A model generated the notes under the pieces. It saw only the letters and a list, made by a program, of their open reading frames with translations, was not told the DNA's origin and did no database searches. Positions 1 through 8,087 of a DNA stretch of 64,000 bases are shown piece after piece. Position 1 is the first letter of the stretch. Each line of letters begins with the position of its first letter. Origin of the DNA: Fervidobacterium changbaicum. GTDB lineage: Bacteria; Thermotogota; Thermotogae; Thermotogales; Fervidobacteriaceae. The position numbers and the translations under genes were made by a program. Location: the NCBI RefSeq assembly GCF_004117075.1, contig NZ_CP026721.1, positions 1,736,001-1,800,000 of the forward strand, read 5' to 3'.

Positions 1-1582
1 GTTGTGTACTAACACCACGCACGTTAACGTATCTACCAAGTAGTAATCTAGCAGTTGTTGGTGTTGAGAACTCGACAACGGCTGATTGAACACCTGGGAT
101 ACCTTGAAGAATAGAAGCAGGATTTGTTTCGTTCGTTCTTAAATTCCTGAATACTGTAGGTGGGCTATTATCGTCATTCACGATGGTCGCATCGTAAAGC
201 AAACCATAAACGGGGCTTGATATCGAACCTGAAAGTAGAGAACTTGAAAGTTCTTTGCCGTAGTAACCTTCTCTTGCTATCAAATAAATTCTCGAGCTAA
301 AGCCTATAGAAGTTCGGTCAATGAAACCTGTATTAAACGAGTTTTGACCGTACTTTGCCCAAATACCGTAGAGGCCACGTGCATCGAACTGCCATGCGTA
401 CACGGTTCCATCATTTGCCGCTACGGTGAAATAGTAATTCTCGGACATAAGAGCACCCAACGGTGCGATATTCACAGCACCACTGATTGGTATTGAGCTT
501 GGAATGTTGTACTGCCATACTAAGTTAAACTGTCCGCTTGTTAAGTTATACGAAAGTATGCTTACCTTTCCGTTTCCATACGAAGATGATGGCACAATTA
601 GGTATGTTATACCGTCAAGACCTTTTACGATACCTGGTGTTGAGGTGATCTGTTGTCCGATGCTGAATTCTCCTGCTTTTGTCAAACTGGAGTTAAGTGC
701 TACTACTTTCCCGTTATCTCCAAAGACATAAATAATATCATCACCATCTATTAGCGGTCCAGATGAATTGGCAGCACTCAAGAATGTAACGTGTTGTTCC
801 GAAGGCGATGTGGATGGATCAATTTTGTAGAGTGTACCTTGGTTGCTCAGTGCATAAACGTGTCCGCTACTACTCATCGCCATAGGTGTTGTAAATTCAC
901 CACCAAGAGTTATTGAAGAAACTTCAGTTAGGTCATTTTCATATCTTATCGAGAATGTTCCGTTCTGGGTTAGCACGTATACTCGTGTTCTACCTGGATT
1001 GAGCATCGGGGGTGTTTTAATGGGCTGTCCGAGGTTTACTGTAATAGGTGGTGTTACAAAACTGTTATTCACGGTGTCATAAGTTATTCTATACAAAGTA
1101 CCGTTAACTGTGCCAAGGAAAATAACAATTTGGCCTGAGTCAAGGTATGCTGTAAGTCCATAGGATGGACCGTTTATGTTTGTATAATATGCAGTGCCAC
1201 CTGTACTACCTTGTGTGAAATGATGCACTACGAGTCTATTTTGAGCCGTACCCTGAGCAGTGACGTATATCAAGTACCTGTCAGGACCGCTATCAGGTTT
1301 AATAAACACGGGAGGAGCTACGATGTTCGCCACTTGATCAATTTGTCCTTGTTGAATGGTGCCACCTGCCATAGTCAGTGTGAAAAGAGCACCGTCGTTT
1401 GACAGATAAAGCAAGGTTCCACCTTCCAGCGCAATTATACTCGGTCCTGATTTGCCTGGTATCGACCTTGAGAATGTTGGGGCCCATAATCCGCTGATGT
1501 TCAGTGCAGAAAACGTGAACTGCGGCAACAGAACTATTATGAACGTTAACAAGACAACCAAAAGTTTAAATCGCACCTTCAT
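1..1582 (-). CDS. Secreted PQQ-like beta-propeller protein (3' end outside window)
   Basis: The frame is open on the minus strand from an ATG at 1582 to the window edge, 527 codons, so the C-terminus is missing. A GGAGGG ribosome-binding site precedes the start. The N-terminus (MKVRFK, then a hydrophobic stretch ending FTFSA) is a Sec signal peptide, so the protein is exported. The mature part is a series of beta-strand units rich in Gly, Thr and Tyr with recurring patterns such as LYKIDPST, GKVVALNS and GTVYAWQF, typical of PQQ-like or WD-type propellers that bind other proteins or sugars. No catalytic motif is visible. An IS110 element lies just upstream and separates it from the lipoprotein gene on the same strand, so the two may once have been co-transcribed. 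The exact role is unknown. Confidence 0.8.
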   Translation of the reverse strand, partial: MKVRFKLLVVLLTFIIVLLPQFTFSALNISGLWAPTFSRSIPGKSGPSIIALEGGTLLYLSNDGALFTLTMAGGTIQQGQIDQVANIVAPPVFIKPDSGPDRYLIYVTAQGTAQNRLVVHHFTQGSTGGTAYYTNINGPSYGLTAYLDSGQIVIFLGTVNGTLYRITYDTVNNSFVTPPITVNLGQPIKTPPMLNPGRTRVYVLTQNGTFSIRYENDLTEVSSITLGGEFTTPMAMSSSGHVYALSNQGTLYKIDPSTSPSEQHVTFLSAANSSGPLIDGDDIIYVFGDNGKVVALNSSLTKAGEFSIGQQITSTPGIVKGLDGITYLIVPSSSYGNGKVSILSYNLTSGQFNLVWQYNIPSSIPISGAVNIAPLGALMSENYYFTVAANDGTVYAWQFDARGLYGIWAKYGQNSFNTGFIDRTSIGFSSRIYLIAREGYYGKELSSSLLSGSISSPVYGLLYDATIVNDDNSPPTVFRNLRTNETNPASILQGIPGVQSAVVEFSTPTTARLLLGRYVNVRGVSTQ

Positions 1583-1728
1583 ACACCGTACCCTCCTTTC
1601 TCACATGCTTATTAATCGTTACATCCAAACGTCAGAGAACCTGAAAGTTTTGGGCTGAGTTGGAGCTCATTCCGAACTACCGCGTATCTGAAGCAAGAAA
1701 CACGAGAACGTTTTTTTGCACACTAGCT

Positions 1729-1743
1729 TTACAAGACTTTCAT
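1729..1743 (-). other. Four-codon mini-ORF behind an optimal Shine-Dalgarno
   Basis: On the minus strand a perfect AGGAGGTGA (1755-1747) sits six bases before ATG AAA GTC TTG TAA (MKVL, stop). Nothing longer continues in frame. It lies about 150 bases upstream of the propeller-protein start. It could be a leader peptide or the remains of a gene start damaged near the insertion-sequence junction. The function is unknown. Confidence 0.3.
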
Positions 1744-1766
1744 ATGTCACCTCCTACATAAAAATA

Positions 1767-1775
1767 TGGTATAAA
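1767..1775 (+). promoter_or_regulatory. Possible extended -10 promoter for the IS110 leader RNA
   Basis: TGGTATAAA matches the TGGTATAAT extended -10 seen before leuS, mgtE and the gene at 63555. Transcription would start near 1782, just before the structured leader of the transposase. No clear -35 is visible. It may belong to the element's left end or to flanking DNA. Confidence 0.4.
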
Positions 1776-1797
1776 TAATTTAGCTTAAAAAAATTGA

Positions 1798-1954
1798 GGG
1801 CAGGACAACTTATGTCACCTTGGCTTTTAAGCCATTTAAGGAGTCTGTTGCCTGCCTTTAACCATGATTAGTTGGTTGGGCTTTCAGCCCTCGTCAGCAT
1901 GGAGGATTGGTTCAGCAGGCTCCCTGCCCTCATCATTCGAAAGGAGGATTTTTC
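1798..1954 (+). ncRNA. Candidate IS110 bridge RNA in the transposase 5' leader
   Basis: About 157 non-coding bases precede the transposase ATG and can form several stems. The outer stem is 1799-1809 (GGCAGG-A-CAAC) with 1847-1856 (GTTGCCTGCC), with one bulged A. Inside it lies GGCT/AGCC (1822-1825/1830-1833). Two further hairpins are GGGCT/AGCCC (1878-1882/1886-1890) and GCAGG/CCTGC (1915-1919/1923-1927). IS110-group elements are known to encode a bridge RNA of roughly this size upstream of the recombinase, with loops that pair to target and donor DNA. The RNA role here is inferred from position, length and structure. The loop-DNA pairing was not established. Confidence 0.5.
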
Positions 1955-3154
1955 ATGGATAACTTCCCTGTTTTCGTCGGCATCGATGTTTCCAAGGATA
2001 AGTTCAACGTCTGCGCTATCTCTAATCCCAGTTCCATCATCTTCGAATCTTCTTTCGATATGTCCCAGCAAGGCTTTTCCTCCTTCGCAAACAAACTCTC
2101 TGCCTTCCCAAAACAATCCATCATCATCGCTATGGAATCTACTGGCTGTTATCATCTCAACCTTCTGGCTTTCCTTTCTTCCAACGACTTTGCTTGCGCT
2201 GTTTTTAATCCTCTAACTGTTAAAAACTTTGCTTCTCTTCGAAAGACCAAAACCGACAAAATCGATGCTCGCATTATCGCTACTGCTTTGTTTTACCTAC
2301 AACATCAAATTCCTTCTTCTGCTTTTGTCAACTCTGAGCTTCGTGATATTGTCAGAGCACGCGAAAACATTATCCACCGCATCGCAAAAGTTAAAGACAA
2401 TATCGAAAAACTGCTCAACGTTCTTTTCCCTGAACTCGAAAGAGTTACCAATATCTACAGTGACACTATCCTCAATCTTCTTTCTCATTTCCCTTCTGCC
2501 AAGGCTATTCAAAAGGCTCGTAATCTGGATGTGTTCTTTTCCAAAGACCGTGGCAGAAGTACAAAACTTAATGCTCAAAAACTTAAAGAACTCGCTAATA
2601 ACTCGATTGCTCAATATTGGCCGATGAAAGAAAAGATTCTTGTGCAAAATATCAAAGAACTACAATTTTTACAGCAACAGCTTGAAGAATACGACAAGAT
2701 GATGAAAGAATATTGCGAATGTAGTGCGATAAACCTTGATATCGAGATACTCACGTCAATACCAGGTATTGGTGAAAACAGCGCGATGCATTTCTTGGCA
2801 GAAGTTGGAGATATCTCAAGATTTAGTACATACAAAAAACTCATTGCGTATTGTGGACTCGATCCAAGCATTGCCCAATCAGGCAAAAGCAAAGTAGAAG
2901 GACACATATCGAAAAGGGGCAATGCCCACCTAAGACGAATACTATGGCTAATGGCAGTGAGTGTAGTGATTCACAACGAATATTTCCGAACATACTATGA
3001 ACGAAAAAGGCAGCAAGGTATACCGTACAAAAAAGCGATAATGTCAGTAGTACACAAGTTATTGCGAACGTTGTACGCAATGTTGAGAAAGAAAGAGAAG
3101 TTCAATATTGATTATGCTATCTCACACTCAAAACAAAAATTTAATTTTGCATAG
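1955..3154 (+). CDS. IS110-family DEDD transposase/recombinase
   Basis: 399 residues, the usual IS110 size. The N-terminal RuvC-like DEDD domain opens with VFVGIDVSKDKFNV. Visible catalytic positions are D11, E61 (AMESTGCYH), D101 and D104 (KTDKIDARIIA), almost the same spacing as in the characterised IS621 enzyme. A central helical region follows, then the C-terminal Tnp domain with the helix-hairpin-helix LTSIPGIGENSA and a candidate nucleophile serine S309 (AQSGKS). The ATG at 1955 is chosen because AAAGGAGG lies nine bases upstream. An upstream in-frame start at 1907 would run through the structured leader. All key residues are present and the frame is intact, so the element may be active. 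Confidence 0.92.
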   Translation: MDNFPVFVGIDVSKDKFNVCAISNPSSIIFESSFDMSQQGFSSFANKLSAFPKQSIIIAMESTGCYHLNLLAFLSSNDFACAVFNPLTVKNFASLRKTKTDKIDARIIATALFYLQHQIPSSAFVNSELRDIVRARENIIHRIAKVKDNIEKLLNVLFPELERVTNIYSDTILNLLSHFPSAKAIQKARNLDVFFSKDRGRSTKLNAQKLKELANNSIAQYWPMKEKILVQNIKELQFLQQQLEEYDKMMKEYCECSAINLDIEILTSIPGIGENSAMHFLAEVGDISRFSTYKKLIAYCGLDPSIAQSGKSKVEGHISKRGNAHLRRILWLMAVSVVIHNEYFRTYYERKRQQGIPYKKAIMSVVHKLLRTLYAMLRKKEKFNIDYAISHSKQKFNFA

Positions 3155-3245
3155 TTGACTCCTTTGAATTTTCTATTTTTCCGTTTTTTACCAAAGCTTT
3201 TTTCATTTTTTGGCTGCTCAGGGATTATCTAAACAAAAATCAGGA

Positions 3246-4853
3246 TTATTGTACATACAACAAGAAGTTTCCAATATCCCGCATCAAGTTACCTGACAAA
3301 TCCTGAACATTCATAACAGTAACGTAATAATAGCCCAGTGCCATTATGGTAGACACGGAGAACACAACAGTCTTCCCATCAGAAGAGATCTCTTCCGGTT
3401 CCATTAGTAAATCCCTGTAAAAGCTGGCGAATTCGTTTTCTCTGATGAGCAGCCTCGGTTTAACTCCTGTGTTTATTCCACCAGCGTCGTAGACTTTCAA
3501 TTTAAAGACCGCCGGTCCGGGTGAAATGTACGTTGGCTGGTCCTTCCCCATCTCAACATCGTTTACGGTGAGTGAGATAAATCTCGGACCGTTGTAGTCG
3601 GGTACACTCACAAAAGTTTCGGCTATTCCACCTCTATTATCGTCCGATTCCGCGTAAACTGTAATTATATGTGTTCCCTCTTCTACGTCCCACAAAGTAA
3701 ATCTTTTTGCTTCTTTTCCTTCAGAAGCGATGCTCGAGTCTATCGCTTTCCCGTCGACGAAGTACACAATCTTTGTGTATCGGACTCTCTCTTCTTGTGG
3801 AACAAGTGCGATAACCGCCGTTCCACCTGCAGTTAAATTCGCTGGGCTCACCTCGACCTCAAAACTCAAAGCCGTCGAACCGACGTAGATTCTTTTCGAA
3901 TAGTAGGCGGCATTTCCTTCTTTATCTCTCACAGTTATATTAAGCGTATGTGTTCCAAGTTCTTTTTTACCTATTTTTATGGCTTTTTCAAACGATTTTC
4001 CTGAAATCTTACCTTGCTCGACAACTTCACCATTGAACTCCACTTTGTAATAATCGAGCTCTTCGTTGTCATACATTTTGACTTCGAAGCTCACATCTGA
4101 GTTTACCGGATAAAAAGTCTTAGTGAAAACATTAATGATAGGTTTGACCCTATCCACTGGATTTACTTCGAATACTACCTTCGTGGCATCCTCCATATTG
4201 TAAGAAGAAGTTTTTAGAAATAGCTCCACTTTTCCAGGATAATTTACTGGTTCAAGTTTTCTATAAACATATCCCGCCTTCTCGGTAAGTGCTTTCCTTA
4301 TCCAAGTGTTACCACCTACTCGACCGTCCAAAGTGTAGTTCACTATGGGGTTCTCACTACCGACTTTGATTAGCAGCATCACCTCATCGCCCACATACGG
4401 GCGCTCGGGTATGAGTCTCACTTCCTCAATTAAGGGAGGTAACGAATCGTAAACCGTCATTGTTCCGTTAGTGGTGTACCAAACATTATCAACTATCGAA
4501 TAACCCTCAACACTTAGCTGGTAAATGCCCGGCTTTGAGAAGCGCTTCGTGATTTCGTAAGGGTACTTGTTAATCGAAATGGATTCACTGAACACGGTGC
4601 TGTCACTGTGTTTGGATTTCACCTTTATGTTCGACAAGCCCGGCTCGAGTGGTTCAACGGTGATTTTTACATCCGTATTGACAAAAGTGACTTCTGGGTA
4701 GGATACTTTAAACTTTTCGTTGGAAGTTGTTGTACCTCTTGAAGTACATGAGAAAACAGCTAACAGAAAGATATTCAGCACAATCAATAACAAAGCAGTT
4801 GACTTGGTGATGAACCCAAAAAAGAACCTGCTTTTTTTAACTTCAGGTTTCAT
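3246..4853 (-). CDS. Probable lipoprotein with repeated Ig-like domains
   Basis: 535 residues. After a basic N-terminus and a hydrophobic segment comes LLAVFSC, a probable lipobox with the modified cysteine at C36, although Phe at -2 is unusual. The rest reads as about five beta-sandwich modules of 80-110 residues, each opening with a Pro-rich linker (LPPLIEEV, VKPIINV, NGPRFISL) and containing GTHTLNITV- or GTHIITVYA-type strands like bacterial Ig or Big domains. A strong GGAGGTG precedes the ATG at 4853. It probably sits on the cell surface or under the toga and may bind carbohydrate or protein. No enzymatic motif is visible and I do not recognise a named family. Confidence 0.75.
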   Translation of the reverse strand: MKPEVKKSRFFFGFITKSTALLLIVLNIFLLAVFSCTSRGTTTSNEKFKVSYPEVTFVNTDVKITVEPLEPGLSNIKVKSKHSDSTVFSESISINKYPYEITKRFSKPGIYQLSVEGYSIVDNVWYTTNGTMTVYDSLPPLIEEVRLIPERPYVGDEVMLLIKVGSENPIVNYTLDGRVGGNTWIRKALTEKAGYVYRKLEPVNYPGKVELFLKTSSYNMEDATKVVFEVNPVDRVKPIINVFTKTFYPVNSDVSFEVKMYDNEELDYYKVEFNGEVVEQGKISGKSFEKAIKIGKKELGTHTLNITVRDKEGNAAYYSKRIYVGSTALSFEVEVSPANLTAGGTAVIALVPQEERVRYTKIVYFVDGKAIDSSIASEGKEAKRFTLWDVEEGTHIITVYAESDDNRGGIAETFVSVPDYNGPRFISLTVNDVEMGKDQPTYISPGPAVFKLKVYDAGGINTGVKPRLLIRENEFASFYRDLLMEPEEISSDGKTVVFSVSTIMALGYYYVTVMNVQDLSGNLMRDIGNFLLYVQ

Positions 4854-5053
4854 ACAAGCACACCTCCGAAAGTGTTCTATTTTTTATCTTCTTATTTGTG
4901 ACAAACATCCCAAAAAGTACCAGAACACAAATTTACCCAATAACATATTCTATATTAGGCGTGCCTGCTCCTACTACATCAACTATAAATTTAGACCTCG
5001 AATTAGTCAAAATTATTGAAATTTTGTTAAGAAAAAATGTAAAGGAATCCTTC

Positions 5054-5081
5054 TTGATTTTTTTTCAATAAATGATATAAT
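5054..5081 (+). promoter_or_regulatory. Promoter of tRNA-Ala
   Basis: TTGATT (5054-5059), a 16-base spacer and TATAAT (5076-5081) make a near-consensus vegetative promoter. The expected start is near 5088, about 29 bases before the mature tRNA. The region from 4854 to 5053 contains only AT-rich upstream DNA of the lipoprotein gene. Confidence 0.8.
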
Positions 5082-5116
5082 CTTCATGCGTATTAAGATG
5101 CATGTGTCATAATAGT

Positions 5117-5193
5117 GGGGCCGTAGCTCAGCTTGGGAGAGCGCTACCATGGCACGGTAGAGGTCGTGGGTTCAAGTCCCATCGGCTCCACCA
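5117..5193 (+). tRNA. tRNA-Ala (anticodon GGC)
   Basis: A complete 77-base cloverleaf with encoded CCA. The acceptor stem GGGGCCG/CGGCTCC contains the G3:U70 wobble pair that defines alanine tRNAs. The anticodon stem CTACC/GGTAG encloses a seven-base loop with anticodon GGC at positions 34-36, which reads GCC and GCU codons. The T arm carries GTTCAAGTC. The discriminator base is A. It stands alone between its own promoter and terminator. Confidence 0.97.
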
Positions 5194-5207
5194 ACAGTTC
5201 AGACTTC

Positions 5208-5238
5208 AGCCCTGGTTGATCCCAGGGCTTTTGTTTTT
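5208..5238 (+). terminator. Rho-independent terminator after tRNA-Ala
   Basis: AGCCCTGG (5208-5215) pairs with CCAGGGCT (5222-5229) over a six-base loop and is followed by TTGTTTTT. It ends the single-tRNA transcript. The 140 bases from here to the groES promoter hold nothing else I can identify. Confidence 0.9.
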
Positions 5239-5376
5239 CAATACCATACTTTTCGTGATGTTGCAAACAAAGCCGTTCAGTCAATTTTGGTTAGTGAAAA
5301 CATAAGAAAAAATAAGAAAAATACATTTATTTCGCTATAAAGCTGCATAAATGGCCATAGACGTAAACTTTCACAA

Positions 5377-5404
5377 TTCACATATTTCATTTTTCTGTTA
5401 TACT
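5377..5404 (+). promoter_or_regulatory. groESL promoter
   Basis: TTCACA (5377-5382), a 16-base spacer and TATACT (5399-5404) form a vegetative-type promoter. The start would fall near 5411, inside the CIRCE operator, which suits repression by steric block. Confidence 0.7.
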
Positions 5405-5408
5405 AAAA

Positions 5409-5435
5409 TTAGCACACGCAACTAAAGAGTGATAA
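5409..5435 (+). promoter_or_regulatory. CIRCE operator (HrcA binding site)
   Basis: TTAGCACAC, nine bases, GAGTGATAA. This matches the CIRCE consensus TTAGCACTC-N9-GAGTGCTAA with one substitution in each arm. It overlaps the predicted transcription start and lies 38 bases before the groES ATG. HrcA is known to repress chaperone operons through this element and to be released on heat stress. Confidence 0.9.
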
Positions 5436-5473
5436 TCAAAACACAACAACATGTGACAGGAGGGGGTAAGAGT

Positions 5474-5743
5474 ATGAAGGTAAAACCACTTGGTGAAAGG
5501 CTTTTGATAAAGCCCATCATCGAAGAAAAGAAGACAGCAGGTGGTATTGTACTTCCAGATGCCGCTAAGGAAAAACCGATGAAGGCTGAGATAGTTGAAG
5601 TTGGTAAACTGCCAGAAGATTGCACACTCAAAGTCGGAGACAAGGTAATATACAACAAGTACTCCGGAACAGAAATTAAGATCGACGATGAAGACTACAT
5701 TTTGATCGATTTGAACGACATTCTTGCAAAAATAGAAGAATAA
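5474..5743 (+). CDS. groS: Co-chaperonin GroES (Hsp10)
   Basis: 89 residues, close to the usual 90-100. The protein starts [14 protein letters not shown], the conserved first strand of the heptameric lid that caps the GroEL ring. The mobile loop region [17 protein letters not shown] and the C-terminal strand [12 protein letters not shown] are present. The ATG at 5474 is chosen because AGGAGGGGG lies just upstream and family members begin here; an earlier in-frame start at 5429 would place coding sequence over the CIRCE site. The gene is followed after 28 bases by groEL in the same transcript, under HrcA/CIRCE control. Confidence 0.97.
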   Translation: MKVKPLGERLLIKPIIEEKKTAGGIVLPDAAKEKPMKAEIVEVGKLPEDCTLKVGDKVIYNKYSGTEIKIDDEDYILIDLNDILAKIEE

Positions 5744-5771
5744 AAACGGAAAATTGGAGGAGGTGTGAGAT

Positions 5772-7388
5772 ATGGCAAAGTTGTTGAAATACAGTGAAGA
5801 AGCAAGAAGGGCACTCGAATCAGGTGTTGATGCGGTTGCGAATGCAGTGAAGATCACACTTGGTCCAAAGGGTAGAAACGTCGTTATCGAAAAATCTTGG
5901 GGAAGCCCAACAATTACAAACGACGGTGTTTCCATCGCTAAGGAAATAGAACTCGAAGACAAGTTCGCAAACCTTGGTGCTCAGCTCGTTAAGGAAGTTG
6001 CAAGCAAGACAAACGACGTTGCCGGTGACGGTACAACAACTGCAACAGTTCTTGCGCAGGCAATGATTAAAGAAGGACTCAAGATGGTCGCAGCTGGCGC
6101 AAATCCAATACTTGTCAAACGCGGAATCGACAAAGCTGTAGCAAAGGTTGTTGAGGAAATTAAAAAGATTTCCAAGAAGCTCTCCAGCACGGAAGATATA
6201 GCACACGTTGCAGCTATAAGCGCCAACAGCGAAGAGATTGGAAAGCTTATTGCAGAAGCTATGGAAAAGGTTGGAGAAGATGGGGTCATCACAGTTGAGG
6301 ACAGCAAAACCATCGACACATACGTTGAATTCACCGAAGGTATGCAATTTGACAGAGGTTATATCTCACCGTACTTTGTAACAGACCCAGAAAAGATGGA
6401 AGTTGTCTACAACGAACCGTTCATACTCATTACCGATAGAAAACTTTCCAACGTAAAACCACTCATCCCAATACTTGAAAAAGTTGCTCAAACAGGAAGA
6501 CCACTCGTAATCATTGCAGAAGATGTCGAAGGTGAAGTACTCACAACGCTTGTGCTCAACAAGCTCAAGGGTACACTCAACACAGTTGCAGTTAAGGCTC
6601 CTGGCTTCGGTGACAGAAGGAAAGCCATGCTCCAGGATATTGCAATTCTCACAGGTGGTATCGTAGCAAGCGAAGAAGTTGGTATTAATCTTGAAGACCT
6701 CACACTCCAAGACCTCGGTAGAGCGGATGTTGTTAGAGTAAAGAAAGACGAAACAATAATCGTCGGTGGTAAAGGTAAACCAGAAGAAATCAAAAAGAGA
6801 ATCGCTCAGATTAAAGCCCAGATCGAACAGACCACAAGCGAATACGAAAAAGAAACGTTGCAAGAAAGAATGGCAAAACTCGCTGGTGGAGTAGCAGTTA
6901 TAAAAGTCGGTGCTGCTACAGAAACGGAACTCAAAGAAAAGAAACACAGAATTGAAGACGCTCTTAGCGCAACAAGGGCAGCTGTTGAAGAAGGTATCGT
7001 TCCCGGTGGTGGAATTACACTCTTAAGAGCAAGAAAAGCCATCGAGCCACTCTTGAACGAACTTACTGGTGATGAGAAACTCGGAGCACAGATCGTTTAC
7101 AACGCACTCGAGGCGCCAATCAGACAGATTGCTCTCAACGCTGGTTACGACGGTGCAATTATAGTACACAACGTTCTTGCAAAAGACGAGGTAGCATACG
7201 GTTTCGATGCACTCAAAGGAGAATACTGCAACATGTACGAACGCGGTATAATTGACCCAGCAAAGGTTACAAGGAGTGCACTGCAAAACGCAGCCTCAAT
7301 CGCTGGAATGCTCCTCACAACAGAAGTGCTCGTCGTTGAAAAGCCAGAGGAAAAGAAAGCATCCGTGCCTGAAATGCCAGAATATTAA
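5772..7388 (+). CDS. groL: Chaperonin GroEL (Hsp60)
   Basis: 538 residues, normal length. ATP-binding motifs are in place: [15 protein letters not shown], the [13 protein letters not shown] segment and [15 protein letters not shown] with the hydrolytic aspartate. The intermediate and apical domains follow, with [10 protein letters not shown] and the late equatorial [11 protein letters not shown]. The protein forms the double heptameric ring that folds client proteins together with GroES. The C-terminal tail ends [14 protein letters not shown] and lacks the Gly-Gly-Met repeats found in E. coli GroEL. GGAGGAGG precedes the ATG. It is the second gene of the CIRCE-controlled operon and is followed by a strong terminator. 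Confidence 0.98.
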   Translation: MAKLLKYSEEARRALESGVDAVANAVKITLGPKGRNVVIEKSWGSPTITNDGVSIAKEIELEDKFANLGAQLVKEVASKTNDVAGDGTTTATVLAQAMIKEGLKMVAAGANPILVKRGIDKAVAKVVEEIKKISKKLSSTEDIAHVAAISANSEEIGKLIAEAMEKVGEDGVITVEDSKTIDTYVEFTEGMQFDRGYISPYFVTDPEKMEVVYNEPFILITDRKLSNVKPLIPILEKVAQTGRPLVIIAEDVEGEVLTTLVLNKLKGTLNTVAVKAPGFGDRRKAMLQDIAILTGGIVASEEVGINLEDLTLQDLGRADVVRVKKDETIIVGGKGKPEEIKKRIAQIKAQIEQTTSEYEKETLQERMAKLAGGVAVIKVGAATETELKEKKHRIEDALSATRAAVEEGIVPGGGITLLRARKAIEPLLNELTGDEKLGAQIVYNALEAPIRQIALNAGYDGAIIVHNVLAKDEVAYGFDALKGEYCNMYERGIIDPAKVTRSALQNAASIAGMLLTTEVLVVEKPEEKKASVPEMPEY

Positions 7389-7404
7389 TACTAGAAGAAA
7401 TAGC

Positions 7405-7442
7405 AAAAAAAGCGGTACCCGGAAAGCGGGTACCGCTTTTTT
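7405..7442 (+). terminator. Terminator after groEL
   Basis: AGCGGTACCC (7411-7420) pairs perfectly with GGGTACCGCT (7428-7437) over a seven-base loop, with A-rich flank upstream and TTTTTT downstream. Confidence 0.95.
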
Positions 7443-7471
7443 ATTCATTGCACTGTGCTAAAATATATTAA

Positions 7472-8029
7472 ATGAAAGGGAAGGTGGTTGATACGAGAAT
7501 CAGATTGCTGGCAGTGACAGATGTAAGGGGAACTATCGCAATTAATGAAAACGATAGAACGGATTGGGGAAGTCCGGAGGACAAAAGACTTTTCAAAGAA
7601 ATAACCACCCGCTCAGGTCTTGTTGTTATGGGCAGAAAGACCTACGAAGCGATTGGTAAAAGATTGCCCGGAAGGTACAACGTTGTTCTGAGCACAAAGG
7701 GCGTGTTTTCTTGTGGAGAGCCTGATTTGGTACTAAACGGGAACGTTTCGCAGATAATTCAGGAACTTAGGAACCGAGGTTTTGAAGACGTGTGCGTTAT
7801 CGGTGGTCAGACTTTGTTTTCTCAATTTCTAAACGCTGGTCTTGTAACAGACTTACACTTGACAATAGAACCGATAATCCTACCTGACGGGTTGAATCTT
7901 TTTTCAAATATTGACAAACACTACTCATTACGCTTTGAAAAAGCTCAGATTCTGAATTCTAAGGGAACTATCTACGTGCATTATCGAATTGGAGAGCTTG
8001 GAAACAAAATACAGGGTTTGAAAATCTGA
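7472..8029 (+). CDS. folA: Dihydrofolate reductase
   Basis: About 185 residues. It reduces dihydrofolate to tetrahydrofolate with NADPH. Family landmarks are VVMGRKTYEAIGKRLPGR (cofactor-binding loop and second helix), NVVLS and VIGGQTLFSQFL (the GG hinge near the NADPH site). The sequence resembles the Thermotoga maritima DHFR, including a DVRGTIA opening strand. The start is uncertain. The ATG at 7472 has no good ribosome-binding site, while GGGAAGGTGG lies inside the first codons at 7478-7487 and the conserved domain begins only near residue 8. The true start may therefore be a non-ATG codon a few residues in. The gene stands alone between the groEL terminator and the EF-G-like gene. Confidence 0.85.
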   Translation: MKGKVVDTRIRLLAVTDVRGTIAINENDRTDWGSPEDKRLFKEITTRSGLVVMGRKTYEAIGKRLPGRYNVVLSTKGVFSCGEPDLVLNGNVSQIIQELRNRGFEDVCVIGGQTLFSQFLNAGLVTDLHLTIEPIILPDGLNLFSNIDKHYSLRFEKAQILNSKGTIYVHYRIGELGNKIQGLKI

Positions 8030-8045
8030 AATATTCTGGTAAAAT
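8018..8045 (+). promoter_or_regulatory. Promoter of the EF-G-like gene
   Basis: TTGAAA (8018-8023), a 16-base spacer and TAAAAT (8040-8045), with TGG forming an extended -10. It overlaps the end of the DHFR gene and starts transcription about 35 bases before the next ATG. Confidence 0.6.
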
Positions 8046-8087
8046 ATACCACAGTGACATTTTTTTATCATATACGGAGGTGGGGAC

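Larger units (their letters stand above)
1780..3235 (+). mobile_element. IS110-family insertion sequence (ends approximate)
   Basis: The element consists of a structured left non-coding region, one DEDD transposase gene and a short right non-coding region of about 80 bases. IS110 elements lack terminal inverted repeats and usually make no target duplication, so the exact ends cannot be fixed by eye and the coordinates are estimates. The long left and short right non-coding arms fit the IS110 group rather than the IS1111 group. It sits between two minus-strand exported-protein genes and points against them. The AT-rich, T-rich stretch at 3165-3220 shows no convincing terminator. Confidence 0.6.

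Noticed and set aside
1872-2216. Plus-strand frame overlapping the IS110 transposase start
   Set aside because: It crosses the structured leader and runs out of frame through the transposase, with no ribosome-binding site.
5820-7286. Several long minus-strand frames across groEL
   Set aside because: They are Cys/Phe/Tyr- or Ser-rich shadows of a highly expressed, codon-biased gene and resemble no protein.
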